Shown: positions 35,587 through 43,284 of the stretch, piece after piece
How positions within the stretch are numbered: position 1 is the stretch's first letter
Layout: the number at the start of each line of letters is the position of its first letter
NCBI RefSeq assembly: GCF_007748115.1
Contig: NZ_CP036289.1
Span: 4,030,001-4,094,000, forward strand
Length of the DNA: 64,000 nucleotides
Direction: 5' to 3'
Source of the DNA: Bremerella volcania
GTDB lineage: Bacteria; Planctomycetota; Planctomycetia; Pirellulales; Pirellulaceae
Notes under the pieces: model-generated
What the model was told of the DNA's origin: nothing
The model's input: the letters and a program-made list of their open reading frames with translations, nothing else
Databases searched by the model: none
Program-made: the position numbers and the translations under genes

Positions 35587-35589
35587 ACC

Positions 35590-35595
35590 TACAAT
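35590..35595 (+). promoter_or_regulatory. candidate -10 element
   Basis: TACAAT directly after the DUF1802 stop; a poor TTTCCG lies about 17 bp upstream. Predicts a start near 35602. Confidence 0.35.
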
Positions 35596-35801
35596 TCTAC
35601 TGCCCTGTCCTACGGGGGCGTTCGCGGAGAACCGAGATTGGAAAAATGGCCTTGCCATTTCAGAAATCTTGGTTCAAAGTGAGACTTACCTAGGGTCGCG
35701 TTAACGCAGCGCGACGTTACTGAAGACCTGCGGTCGGCTCTACACGGCGTTCTGTCCGGCCAAGGGTAAGCTTTAGTAGAAAGGAGGTGTTCCAGTGGAA
35801 T

Positions 35802-35891
35802 ATGTCTGTACCAGCCGTAGAGGTGGCTCTGCCTAACGGCTACCGGCGGGTTGCCGGTAGGCAACCACATTCCTATCGGAACCTCTTCTGA
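35802..35891 (+). CDS. possible 29-residue peptide inside structured RNA
   Basis: ATG 35802 to TGA 35889-35891 encodes a 29-residue basic peptide (MSVPAVEVALPNG... ending SYRNLF) in good composition, but its ATG is 12 nt after the SD-like AAAGGAGGTG, longer than ideal. The overlapping GTG at 35795 has ideal 5-nt spacing and encodes 13 residues (MEYVCTSRRGGSA). Neither is supported by recognised homology; the frame is recorded because of the exceptional SD. Confidence 0.25.
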   Translation: MSVPAVEVALPNGYRRVAGRQPHSYRNLF

Positions 35892-35916
35892 GAATCCGAT
35901 CAGGCTACCAATGAGG

Positions 35917-35958
35917 CTCCGCAAGTCCCCCGTGGACTTGCGGAGTTCTCTTTTTCTT
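35917..35958 (+). terminator. very strong intrinsic terminator of the candidate RNA
   Basis: CTCCGCAAGTCC and GGACTTGCGGAG form a perfect 12-bp stem with a 5-nt loop, followed by TTCTCTTTTTCTT. Confidence 0.92.
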
Positions 35959-36127
35959 GTCCGCTAAAACTAGCCGCAAAGAGCACTTAGAATTAGTGGG
36001 AAACCCCTTCAACGGCTCCTGAAAAACGGCTGGGACTTGTTGTTCGAAAGCTGGCGTGCTAGATATGGCGTTTCATCATTAACGGGATCAATTACGAAAC
36101 AAGAAACAACACGTCTAAGGACAACAA

Positions 36128-36931
36128 GTGCACGGTCTTAAATACTTTTCTGTTGTTACATTGGGGGTTTGTGCCTGTCTTGCCGCTCCGGCTAAGGCCC
36201 AGGAGATTGCTGTTCGCGTTGCTTCTTTCAATGTCGAATTCAGCCGGAGTACAACACCGGAACAGGTTGGCGAAATGTTCCAGCCCTATAACCTGGACAT
36301 CATTGGATTCGACGAGGTTCCCGATGGTGACTGGACCGCCCGTGTGGGAAAAGTACTGGGCATGAAACACTACTACGTCGGGAAGATCTCGTCGGCAAAC
36401 CACAAGGACAAATACAAATCGATTCTCTGTCGGACGCCACTGCGCGAAACAAAAGAGTACCCGCTGCGCGTCGATCGGGGTTGGAATCCTGCGTCGGCGG
36501 TCCGAGCGGTTACTGAAATTGATGGCCTTCCAATCGCATTCTACTCTTTGCATATCTGTGCTTCGGGTCGCGACAACGGGCATGCTTATCAACTTGCATC
36601 AGAGATTTTGCCCAAAGAGTCAGTCGAGCGGGTCATCGTCGTTGGCGATTACAACAACAAGATTGGCGATGAGGCGATGAACACCATTGAAAACGCAGGA
36701 ATGAAGCCCAGTTGGAAGGACCTGAAATTGGATTTGTCCAACCGGTTCACGTACAACGCGCTGGACCCCATGGGCAAGTACCAGGGAAGGGTCATCGACC
36801 ACATCCTGTACAACACGTCCTCTGGTGCGTCGGCGACCGATGGCAGCATCATTGAATTGGATCAGCCGCTATCAGACCACAAACCCATATGGGCCAATTT
36901 AGTTTTTCCTCGCCATCTTCCCAAACGATAA
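36128..36931 (+). CDS. secreted endonuclease/exonuclease/phosphatase-family protein
   Basis: A 267-residue protein starting at GTG. A signal peptide (about 1-24, VVTLGVCACLAAPAKAQ) precedes an EEP-fold catalytic domain: RVASFNVEF (N ligand), IIGFDEV (Glu replaced in context by D-E), PIAFYSLHI, VIVVGDYNNKIGDEAM (GDxN motif) and LSDHKPIWANL (SDHxP). These are the Mg-dependent phosphodiesterase/nuclease motifs. Substrate unknown: nucleic acid, inositol phosphate or sphingolipid-like are possible. It is convergent with a lipoprotein gene across a bidirectional terminator. There is no operon partner on its strand. Confidence 0.78.
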   Translation: MHGLKYFSVVTLGVCACLAAPAKAQEIAVRVASFNVEFSRSTTPEQVGEMFQPYNLDIIGFDEVPDGDWTARVGKVLGMKHYYVGKISSANHKDKYKSILCRTPLRETKEYPLRVDRGWNPASAVRAVTEIDGLPIAFYSLHICASGRDNGHAYQLASEILPKESVERVIVVGDYNNKIGDEAMNTIENAGMKPSWKDLKLDLSNRFTYNALDPMGKYQGRVIDHILYNTSSGASATDGSIIELDQPLSDHKPIWANLVFPRHLPKR

Positions 36932-37107
36932 ACATCAATACGTTGGGCAAGCAGATCGTTTCTGCACGGCGGTCCCATCTGGGGCAATTGGATGAATGCT
37001 TGGTACAGATACTCGGAGCGAGAGCGACCTTGCGTCTCTGTTTTGTTCCGTCAACCCAATCGATATACGAAGGTGGCAAAGTCAGCAAGTATTTGATCGC
37101 TGCGCAT

Positions 37108-37142
37108 AAAAAAACGCCGGATGGTCTGCCCGGCGTTTTCTT
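37108..37142. terminator. bidirectional terminator
   Basis: AAAACGCCGG and CCGGCGTTTT flank an 8-9-nt loop, with A run on the left and T run on the right, serving both convergent genes. Confidence 0.88.
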
Positions 37143-37154
37143 AATTAAATGCTC

Positions 37155-37547
37155 TTACTTCTCAAGGTCGAAAGTGTAGGTGTTTTCTGCCTTGTTTTCC
37201 ACGGTTGCCGTCAGGGTCGTCGCCGTGTTGTACTTCTTGGGAATGTACGGAATGTAGTTCGGCAGACCATCGGGAGCTGGCTTGTCACCGACCCTGTTAG
37301 CGGTGATCTCCACCTTCTTTTCTCCAGGTGGGGCGATGAAAGAGAATTCCCCATTGTTGATTGGACCGGCTCCGACAGGGCCGACACCGTCGGCGGGAAT
37401 GAAAATGATTTCGCCTGTTTCGACCGGTTCACCCTCGAAGGTAACCGTCCCCTTGACGACAATTTCCCGCGGCCCACCACAGCCGGCCAGTGGTATGAGA
37501 AGGCCCAGCACGACGAGCAGGGCCATCGACTTCAACGCGTAATGCAT
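37155..37547 (-). CDS. small lipoprotein with carboxypeptidase-regulatory-like domain
   Basis: A 130-residue protein. Lipoprotein signal with lipobox LAGC (Cys23), then a beta-sandwich starting VVKGTVTFEGEPVETGEIIFIPADG, the repeat-like fold (carboxypeptidase regulatory/transthyretin-like) very common in planctomycete small lipoproteins. ATG 37547 is chosen because it gives a proper signal; the longer frame upstream has no such look. It lies 59 bp downstream of the DUF1559 gene on the same strand, a classical planctomycete pair. Confidence 0.8.
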   Translation of the reverse strand: MHYALKSMALLVVLGLLIPLAGCGGPREIVVKGTVTFEGEPVETGEIIFIPADGVGPVGAGPINNGEFSFIAPPGEKKVEITANRVGDKPAPDGLPNYIPYIPKKYNTATTLTATVENKAENTYTFDLEK

Positions 37548-37606
37548 CGTTTTCCTTTCTGGAAACGAGTCTTTCAAATTCAGAACGGATACGGGAAGCG
37601 ATTCGA

Positions 37607-38554
37607 TTAATATTCGCCCGGTACTTCGCCACCAGCTTTCGTTCCCAGGTCTTGCCACGTTTGAGTATTGATCGTTTCCGATACAAATTGCACGCTGGCA
37701 TCCATCAGGGTCATCATCACGCCACCTGGATGTTGGCTGCGGGCATAAATGACCTGCGTGTTGGTGTCCTGCGCACAAGGTGCGTAAGACGGGTTAGGAG
37801 GCGAACCCTGGCAGGTACGCATCTTGTCCGAAGCCGTGGTGTTCGGCGGAAGTCGCGTGCTGACAATGCTGCTGAGGTGGTCGGCACGGTAATAACGACC
37901 ACGCCAGTCACGTGCCCCAGACACATTCGATTTCACCAGCAAGATTTCTGCCGCCATTACGGTGTTGGCAGTCCCGTCCGTGCAGGAAGAAAAATCAGTC
38001 TTTGACAGGTAGTAGAACATCCCAGTCGCGTTGTTATCGGTTGTCGTCGTGATCTCTTCGTTGCCGTGGCACAACAAGTAGTTGCCGTGGAAACCATCGT
38101 TGAAGTCTGGCGGTGGATCGGCAGTTCCGTGAACCTCGCCGGTCTGCCCGCGATTGGGGTCGGACGGGCACATCAACGTTTCGATCTTCGTGTTCATCAG
38201 ATCGCTAGGGAATGCAGCGGAACTTCTCGATTGCATAAACGGCTGAAGCTGATCGTGAAGTGGCCCCTGCTCCAGAAATGGCAAAAGGACCGGCATCCAG
38301 GACATCGCTCTTGGATTGGTGTCCAGTTGGTCATTCAAACCATCCGCAAACACGCCCGGCGGAAATACGCCGTGCGTGTCGTGGTAGTTGTGCATTGCCA
38401 GGCCCAGTTGCTTTTGGTGATTCGAGCACGTCATGCGTCGGGCGGCTTCGCGGGCTTGCTGCACCGCTGGCAGCAAAAGCGCAATCAATACCCCGATGAT
38501 TGCGATAACAACCAGTAGTTCGACGAGCGTGAAGCCCGTCCGTTTGAGCGTCAT
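37607..38554 (-). CDS. DUF1559 (prepilin-type N-terminal) secreted protein
   Basis: A 315-residue protein. The type IV prepilin-like N-terminus TGFTLVELLVVIAIIGVLIALLLPAVQ has the cleavage Gly7 and Glu12 (fifth residue of the mature helix), followed by QAREAARRMTCSNHQKQLGLAMHNYHDTHGVFPPG, the DUF1559 signature (SBP_bac_10), and ending with GGVMMTLMDASVQFVSETINTQTW. Many copies exist per planctomycete genome and probably form extracellular pseudopilin-like structures. ATG 38554 has AAGGA at 7-8 nt; a TTG five codons upstream is the alternative. It precedes the lipoprotein gene. Confidence 0.9.
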   Translation of the reverse strand: MTLKRTGFTLVELLVVIAIIGVLIALLLPAVQQAREAARRMTCSNHQKQLGLAMHNYHDTHGVFPPGVFADGLNDQLDTNPRAMSWMPVLLPFLEQGPLHDQLQPFMQSRSSAAFPSDLMNTKIETLMCPSDPNRGQTGEVHGTADPPPDFNDGFHGNYLLCHGNEEITTTTDNNATGMFYYLSKTDFSSCTDGTANTVMAAEILLVKSNVSGARDWRGRYYRADHLSSIVSTRLPPNTTASDKMRTCQGSPPNPSYAPCAQDTNTQVIYARSQHPGGVMMTLMDASVQFVSETINTQTWQDLGTKAGGEVPGEY

Positions 38555-38746
38555 GATGTGATCCTTCAAGCGTAAAACGAATAGATAAAGGAAGAGTTTC
38601 CATCACACACATTCTATAAAGACGCTTAGATCGACATTCATATATTTTTTACAATACCGTCAATTATTTTACACCACCCCCATCAGATGGAATGAAATTT
38701 TCTCAGCTTATGAAATGCCACCAGGATCCCAAATCGCGCCTAAAAA

Positions 38747-38772
38747 AACGCCGGAGTGATCACTCCGGCGTT
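38747..38772. terminator. 26-bp perfect palindrome terminator
   Basis: AACGCCGGAGTGA with its exact reverse complement directly adjoining, flanked by an A run left and TTTTC right. It lies 36 nt past the metalloprotease stop. Confidence 0.85.
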
Positions 38773-38807
38773 TTCTCGAATTCAGTAGGCTGGAAAGCTT
38801 GGCAGGC

Positions 38808-41720
38808 TTACGGACGCGAGAGCGTTAGTTCGGCATCCAGAACTTTCTCGATCCGACGCGTCGTTTCCAACAGATGGGCACGCGTGTAGGCGTCGAGTTC
38901 CAGTTCCTTTTCTTCCAGGTCCCGCAGCTTTTCGTGCAGGTCGATCAGCTGAGCATAGGCGATCGTCTGGCAATCGGCCGGAGCATACGAATTGCCCATG
39001 GCCAAGGTCGATAATCGCTGCAGGTAGTCTCGCTGCAAGTTGCGGCGCAGACTGCTGATCGCTGGCTGGCGAACCGTATAGTCACCCTCTTCCAGTGAAT
39101 CGAGTTCGCTGAAGATGGCATCGGTCAGGCTCTCGATCATTTCAGCCGTCGTGAACGCATCTTGATCGGCGGGGACTTTCAACTCCGCGTCATGCATCCG
39201 GTCCAGGGTGATCGACGAGAACAATCGCGACAGAATCGTCGACTGCCATCGCGAGATCGTGTCGTGGATCGGGTAGTCGCCGCGGATGTCGAAGCTGGTA
39301 CCCCAGTGGTTCCAGTGGGAAGGAGCCAACTTGTTGTACAGTTCGGGGTCGAACTGGAATGGCTCGTCACTGAAGACCTGTTCCGAGAGCAGCTTCATGA
39401 CTTCACGCTGCTTTTCAACGTCCACCACTTCAAACGGTGCCGGAGCGTCGGCCTGGCCCTTGTGCGAGCGATTGACGTGCACGCCGCCGACGTAGCGGGA
39501 CGCGAAGTACATCGCTTGACCATGGGTGTTCAGCAGCGTGTTGAAGGCCTGACGAACACGAGAGTAGTCCTCGCCATCTTCCACCACGCGATCTGCCAGA
39601 CCATCCATCGCCGCTTTCACGACTTCCGATTGGTTCTTGGCAAACTCGAGTGGATCCTTGCCGAAGTCGAAGCGATTCGAATCCGGATCTGGCGAAAGGC
39701 TCGTCGTGTCTTCATCCGTCAGGTAGGCCAAACCAGGCTCGGTACTCTTCGAGGCCAGCTTGTTCAGCTCGCCCTTCTCACCGTCGGTTCCGCCGCTAAA
39801 TGGCTTGTAACCGTACTCGATCGCCCACATATCGTAGACGCCGATCGACTGCGGGAAGAACGCGCCCTGCTTTTCGCCGGGAGGGGCGATGTGCGGGGGA
39901 ACGTAGTCCATCACGCTGGAAACGGTCGCTTCGCCATCTTCCAAATCGGCGATCTCGGCCAGGCTATGGTACTTGCTGGCGACGAAGTTATGACGCAGGC
40001 CCAACGTGTGCCCGACTTCATGCATGGCCACTTCCTTCAGACCTTCCATGATCATGCGTTCGAGCAAGGCTTCTCGCTCTTTCTTGACCTCTTCGGCCGA
40101 AGGCTTCTTTTCTTCCTCTTCCTTGGACTCTTCTTCTTTATCTTCCTTCTTGTCGTCGGAGGCTTTTTCCTCGGCGTTCTTATCCTCGGACTTTTCGCCT
40201 TCTTTCATCTCTTCTTCGGACTTGGCTTCTTCCTTGTCCTTCTTCTTTTTCTTCTTCTTGGCAGCCTTTTCTTTCTCGACGTCGGCCAAGACAGCGGCAG
40301 CACCAAAAGCGAACTGCTGCGACATGCCGCCTGAGAGCATGCACTGGTGGCGCGGCGAGATCGACCCGACGCGCTTCAGGAACTCTTCCTGGCTATTGAC
40401 GTCCAGCGGACCGCCAATCAACGCTTCCGTCGATTGAGGGTTGTAGTTCTCGAAGGCCTGCTTCCAGTAGTTAAGGAAGTCGGCATCGAAGATGATGTCG
40501 GCGTCCAGGATTTGCCCCGTGTAAGGATTCACACGGCTCGGCCCCATCGCGAAACCAGCGTCCGAAGTGATCCAGCGGAACGTGTTGTAGCGGACGTCTT
40601 CCGGATCCCAATCGGCGTCGTCTTCCTGCTGCCGAACGTGAATCGCGTCGATGAAGCCTGCCTTTTCGAAGGCCTTGTTCCATTCCAGAATCCCATCGCG
40701 AATCGGTTTGCGATACTTATACGGAATGGTGTTTTCCATGTAGAAGATGATCGGTTCTTTCGGTTCCGACATCTTCGCCGCAGGATCGGCCTTTTCCAGC
40801 TTCCAGCGGTTGACGTACCGCACGAACTGGTTGTCGTCCGACTTCGAGTAGTTCTTCACGGCGGTCAGGAAGTAACCGACGCGATCGTCCGCGACGCGCG
40901 GAGTGTAACCGCCCGATGGGATCTTGCTGATCGAGTAGTGTACGTCGATCGTCAAACCACGTGAGTCGGGCACCGAGTCGATGTTCGAGCGGCCGCTTGA
41001 TTGATAGGTCGCTTCAACTTGAAGTTCCAGGTTCTTCTCGAAGCCCTTCACTGCACCAAAGATCGATTTGCTGGCCGAGAAGCCGAAGCCTGGCAGCACG
41101 TCGCCGATCATCGGCAGGTCGCTCATGAAGACCGGGGTCACTTCCACCAGGTCACCACCACCGGGACCTTTCGTGGCGATCGGAATGCTGAACAGCACGC
41201 TGTCGTTGTAGGCATGCTTCACGGCACGCGATTCAGGCTTGCCATCTTGGGCTTTGAAGCGCACGTTCTTGCGAACGATGTGAATGCGATCGTCGACCTT
41301 GCGGAAGCTCCAGACCCAGTCGTCACCGAAGCCCCACGACATGCCGCCGTACAGCGGTTCAACACCGGCACCGCGGGCAATCGAAATCAGCACGATGAAC
41401 TCGCCGTTGTAATGCGTGTTGTTCAGTTCAAAGAACATCCGATTCCCCTTGTGATAAGTGGGAATCAGGCCGTCTTGTTTCTTGAAGTCCTTCAGGATCG
41501 CGGCGTGAGCCGGCGTACTCGAACCGCTGGAACTACTGCCACCGGAACTCGAGGAACTCGATCCGCCTGTCGTCGCGGCGACTTCGGATGGGACGGCAGC
41601 ATCGGCCATGTCTCCGTCCGTCTTCGTTTCGTCCGCCATGGCCAGACCGGTTGCGGCCAGGGCGACCATCGCCGTCGCACACCAAGCCGTTGACCGTTGC
41701 AACAATGTAAACACCTTCAT
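38808..41720 (-). CDS. secreted zinc-dependent metalloprotease (DUF5117/DUF4953-type)
   Basis: A 970-residue exported protein. Signal peptide at 1-29; a poly-Ser/Gly linker (53-69) is followed by a conserved domain (about 90-330) with FELNNTHYNGEFIVLISIARGAG. The zinc-binding site HEVGHTLGLRH (His567, Glu568, His571, His577) is a met-zincin-like HExxHxxGxxH, followed by SVMDY, a Met-turn-type motif. Just before the active site is a Lys/Glu-rich insert (about 482-550) that is unlikely to be folded. It is the family sometimes annotated as zinc-dependent metalloprotease with DUF5117 and DUF5118. Substrate unknown; periplasmic or extracellular. A perfect palindromic terminator follows. Confidence 0.85.
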   Translation of the reverse strand: MKVFTLLQRSTAWCATAMVALAATGLAMADETKTDGDMADAAVPSEVAATTGGSSSSSSGGSSSSGSSTPAHAAILKDFKKQDGLIPTYHKGNRMFFELNNTHYNGEFIVLISIARGAGVEPLYGGMSWGFGDDWVWSFRKVDDRIHIVRKNVRFKAQDGKPESRAVKHAYNDSVLFSIPIATKGPGGGDLVEVTPVFMSDLPMIGDVLPGFGFSASKSIFGAVKGFEKNLELQVEATYQSSGRSNIDSVPDSRGLTIDVHYSISKIPSGGYTPRVADDRVGYFLTAVKNYSKSDDNQFVRYVNRWKLEKADPAAKMSEPKEPIIFYMENTIPYKYRKPIRDGILEWNKAFEKAGFIDAIHVRQQEDDADWDPEDVRYNTFRWITSDAGFAMGPSRVNPYTGQILDADIIFDADFLNYWKQAFENYNPQSTEALIGGPLDVNSQEEFLKRVGSISPRHQCMLSGGMSQQFAFGAAAVLADVEKEKAAKKKKKKKDKEEAKSEEEMKEGEKSEDKNAEEKASDDKKEDKEEESKEEEEKKPSAEEVKKEREALLERMIMEGLKEVAMHEVGHTLGLRHNFVASKYHSLAEIADLEDGEATVSSVMDYVPPHIAPPGEKQGAFFPQSIGVYDMWAIEYGYKPFSGGTDGEKGELNKLASKSTEPGLAYLTDEDTTSLSPDPDSNRFDFGKDPLEFAKNQSEVVKAAMDGLADRVVEDGEDYSRVRQAFNTLLNTHGQAMYFASRYVGGVHVNRSHKGQADAPAPFEVVDVEKQREVMKLLSEQVFSDEPFQFDPELYNKLAPSHWNHWGTSFDIRGDYPIHDTISRWQSTILSRLFSSITLDRMHDAELKVPADQDAFTTAEMIESLTDAIFSELDSLEEGDYTVRQPAISSLRRNLQRDYLQRLSTLAMGNSYAPADCQTIAYAQLIDLHEKLRDLEEKELELDAYTRAHLLETTRRIEKVLDAELTLSRP

Positions 41721-42089
41721 GCGTACAACTCTCGTACAATAAAAAGGGAGGGAGATTTCGATAAGTTATCCGGATATCGTTCTCAATTGGGTTGCCTAAG
41801 GCGATTGCCACACACCGCGACGGCAGCAATCGCCCCTCAGGTAGAGGCTTCTCACCGCGAAATCTTGCGAGATTGGACAACGAAATTCGGAAAACTTTCC
41901 ACTACGGCTAGTTTTAGATCGCTGGGAAAATATACCCCACTCTAAGCGACTGCCGTATTTGTTCTATTCTGCGCATGGGATTTTGGGAAAGAAAAGCCGT
42001 TTATACCAATAAAAACGATTAGAGTCACCGATTCATCCATAAACCTTGCCGGGAACCGTGTGGGAAAAGTTGCTTGAAAACGCCAAAAA
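41721..42089. other. 369-bp divergent intergenic region
   Basis: It lies between the divergent metalloprotease and APH-like genes. It is AT-richer from 41895 to 42030, as expected for promoters; no clear operator, riboswitch or repeat was found. Confidence 0.5.
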
Positions 42090-43097
42090 ATGACGAACCA
42101 CGACAAAACGCTAATCCAGGTCCTGGCAGCTTTTCAGCTTCCCACATCGACAGTGCGCGGCATCGTAGCTTGTGAAGGAGGACTTAGCGGAAGCGAGGTA
42201 TGGAAGGTCGAAACGGCTCAGGCATGTTACTGTTTGAAGCTTATGCCGCCCGACTTTTCCGTCAATCGTCTACTGGCGGCCCACCATGCGGCGAACGATC
42301 GCCGCCGCCGGGGCATGACCTACCTGGCCGGGTACCTGCCGGCGGCATCCGGCCAGACTTATGTGCAGACGGATGATCGGCTGTGGGAACTTCAAACCTG
42401 GATCAATGGATCGCCGCCCACCCTTCCCTACACATTTCCGCAAAAGAAGGCCATGTTTCACGCGGTTGCCGAGTTTCATGACAAGCACGAAACGCCCCCG
42501 AAAGAAACCGACGTATCGCCCGGAATTCAGACGCGTATCCAACTCTGCGAAGCGTGGCGCCTGAAGCATGTGCGTGGCCACTTCCCCTCGCTTCACAGCT
42601 TCGGGCAACCGCAGTGGAAATGGGCGCTCGAGCAATTCCTAGACAGTTTAGTACATTATCACCCACGCCTGGGTCCGCTGCTCTTATCGCTTGAGGACGA
42701 GACCTATTTGCTTGAAGACTGCATCGCGGATCCGCGCCCGGAAAACTTTCGATTCCAGGGAGATCAGCTGACCGGATTATTCGATCTGGGGTCGATGCGG
42801 TGGGATAACATTGCTCTGGATGTATCGCGAATGGCGAGCGAAGTGTCCCTGGATGGAGAAGTCGACTGGGAATTTGCCTTCCAAGCGGTCGACTCAATTC
42901 GCCCGCTTACCCCTTCGGAAGAGCGGTTGGCAATCGTCCTGGACGCGGCAAATGTTCTGCTAACGGGGTTGAATTGGGTACAGTGGCTAGTGATTGATGA
43001 GATCCGTTTCGCCAACTGTGACCATGTCAGTTCCCGGCTGTCTCACCTAACGGATCGTTTAGCGAAAATAGAGAAGCACGCAGCCTGGAAGATATGA
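42090..43097 (+). CDS. aminoglycoside-phosphotransferase-like kinase
   Basis: A 335-residue protein of the APH/choline-kinase superfamily. ATP-site Lys50 is in CYCLKL after a GGLSGSEVWKV glycine loop. The catalytic segment is CIADPRPENFRF (Asp214, Asn219 with the canonical five-residue spacing), and FDLGS (Asp232) is the DFG equivalent. The usual histidine of HGD is replaced (IAD). Substrate is unknown: candidates are small-molecule amino alcohols, not necessarily drugs. A Trp-rich middle and C-terminus suggest a substrate pocket. It stands alone between metalloprotease and dsbD. Confidence 0.7.
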   Translation: MTNHDKTLIQVLAAFQLPTSTVRGIVACEGGLSGSEVWKVETAQACYCLKLMPPDFSVNRLLAAHHAANDRRRRGMTYLAGYLPAASGQTYVQTDDRLWELQTWINGSPPTLPYTFPQKKAMFHAVAEFHDKHETPPKETDVSPGIQTRIQLCEAWRLKHVRGHFPSLHSFGQPQWKWALEQFLDSLVHYHPRLGPLLLSLEDETYLLEDCIADPRPENFRFQGDQLTGLFDLGSMRWDNIALDVSRMASEVSLDGEVDWEFAFQAVDSIRPLTPSEERLAIVLDAANVLLTGLNWVQWLVIDEIRFANCDHVSSRLSHLTDRLAKIEKHAAWKI

Positions 43098-43284
43098 TCC
43101 AGCAATGTGAAACCCACGTGCGTATTCAACATCACAGACTCAGCCCAGGCTGCGGTGAACAATACCTCGACTGGCTCGGACATCCGTTTGCCTGAATTAC
43201 GAATTCCGCATTTACGAACCCACCATTTTTTCCGAAGATGGTTTCAGACCGACATTTAGGTCCTGACCAGCTTTTTCCTCGGTA

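Larger units (their letters stand above)
35602..35958 (+). ncRNA. candidate large structured RNA with perfect anti-SD complement
   Basis: About 357 nt with dense secondary structure. A long two-part hairpin at 35629-35675 has outer arms GAACCGAGATT/AATCTTGGTTC and an inner AAATGGC/GCCATTT. A GTCGCG/CGCGAC hairpin is at 35695-35715, TACCGG/CCGGTA near 35844-35862, ATCGGA/TCCGAT near 35872-35900, and a strong terminator at the end. In the middle, AAAGGAGGTG (35780-35789) is an exact complement of the bacterial 16S rRNA 3' tail CACCTCCTTT. Two short frames follow it: GTG 35795 (13 codons) and ATG 35802 (29 codons). It may be a regulatory RNA, a ribosome-binding RNA, or an mRNA for a tiny peptide. 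I could not match any known family. Confidence 0.5.
35587..36127. other. 541-bp region occupied mainly by a candidate RNA
   Basis: No protein gene larger than about 30 codons is supported. About two-thirds of the region is the structured transcript at 35602-35958; the remainder (35960-36127) is the leader of the phosphatase-fold gene, with no clear promoter. Confidence 0.6.

Noticed and set aside
35610-35924. 104-codon minus-strand frame
   Set aside because: Lies antisense to the structured RNA candidate; its composition reflects RNA hairpins, and no RBS or homologous look is present.
35602-35958. RNase P RNA, tmRNA, SRP RNA or 6S RNA
   Set aside because: Checked for diagnostic segments (GAGGAAAGUCC for RNase P, the tmRNA tag and tRNA-like ends, GGAAGCAGC for SRP, the single long 6S bubble); none was found.
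39162-40334. 390-codon plus-strand frame with a hydrophobic Phe/Leu-rich end
   Set aside because: The hydrophobic stretch is the antisense of the Lys/Glu-rich metalloprotease insert (AAG/GAA antisense gives CTT/TTC), not a membrane protein.
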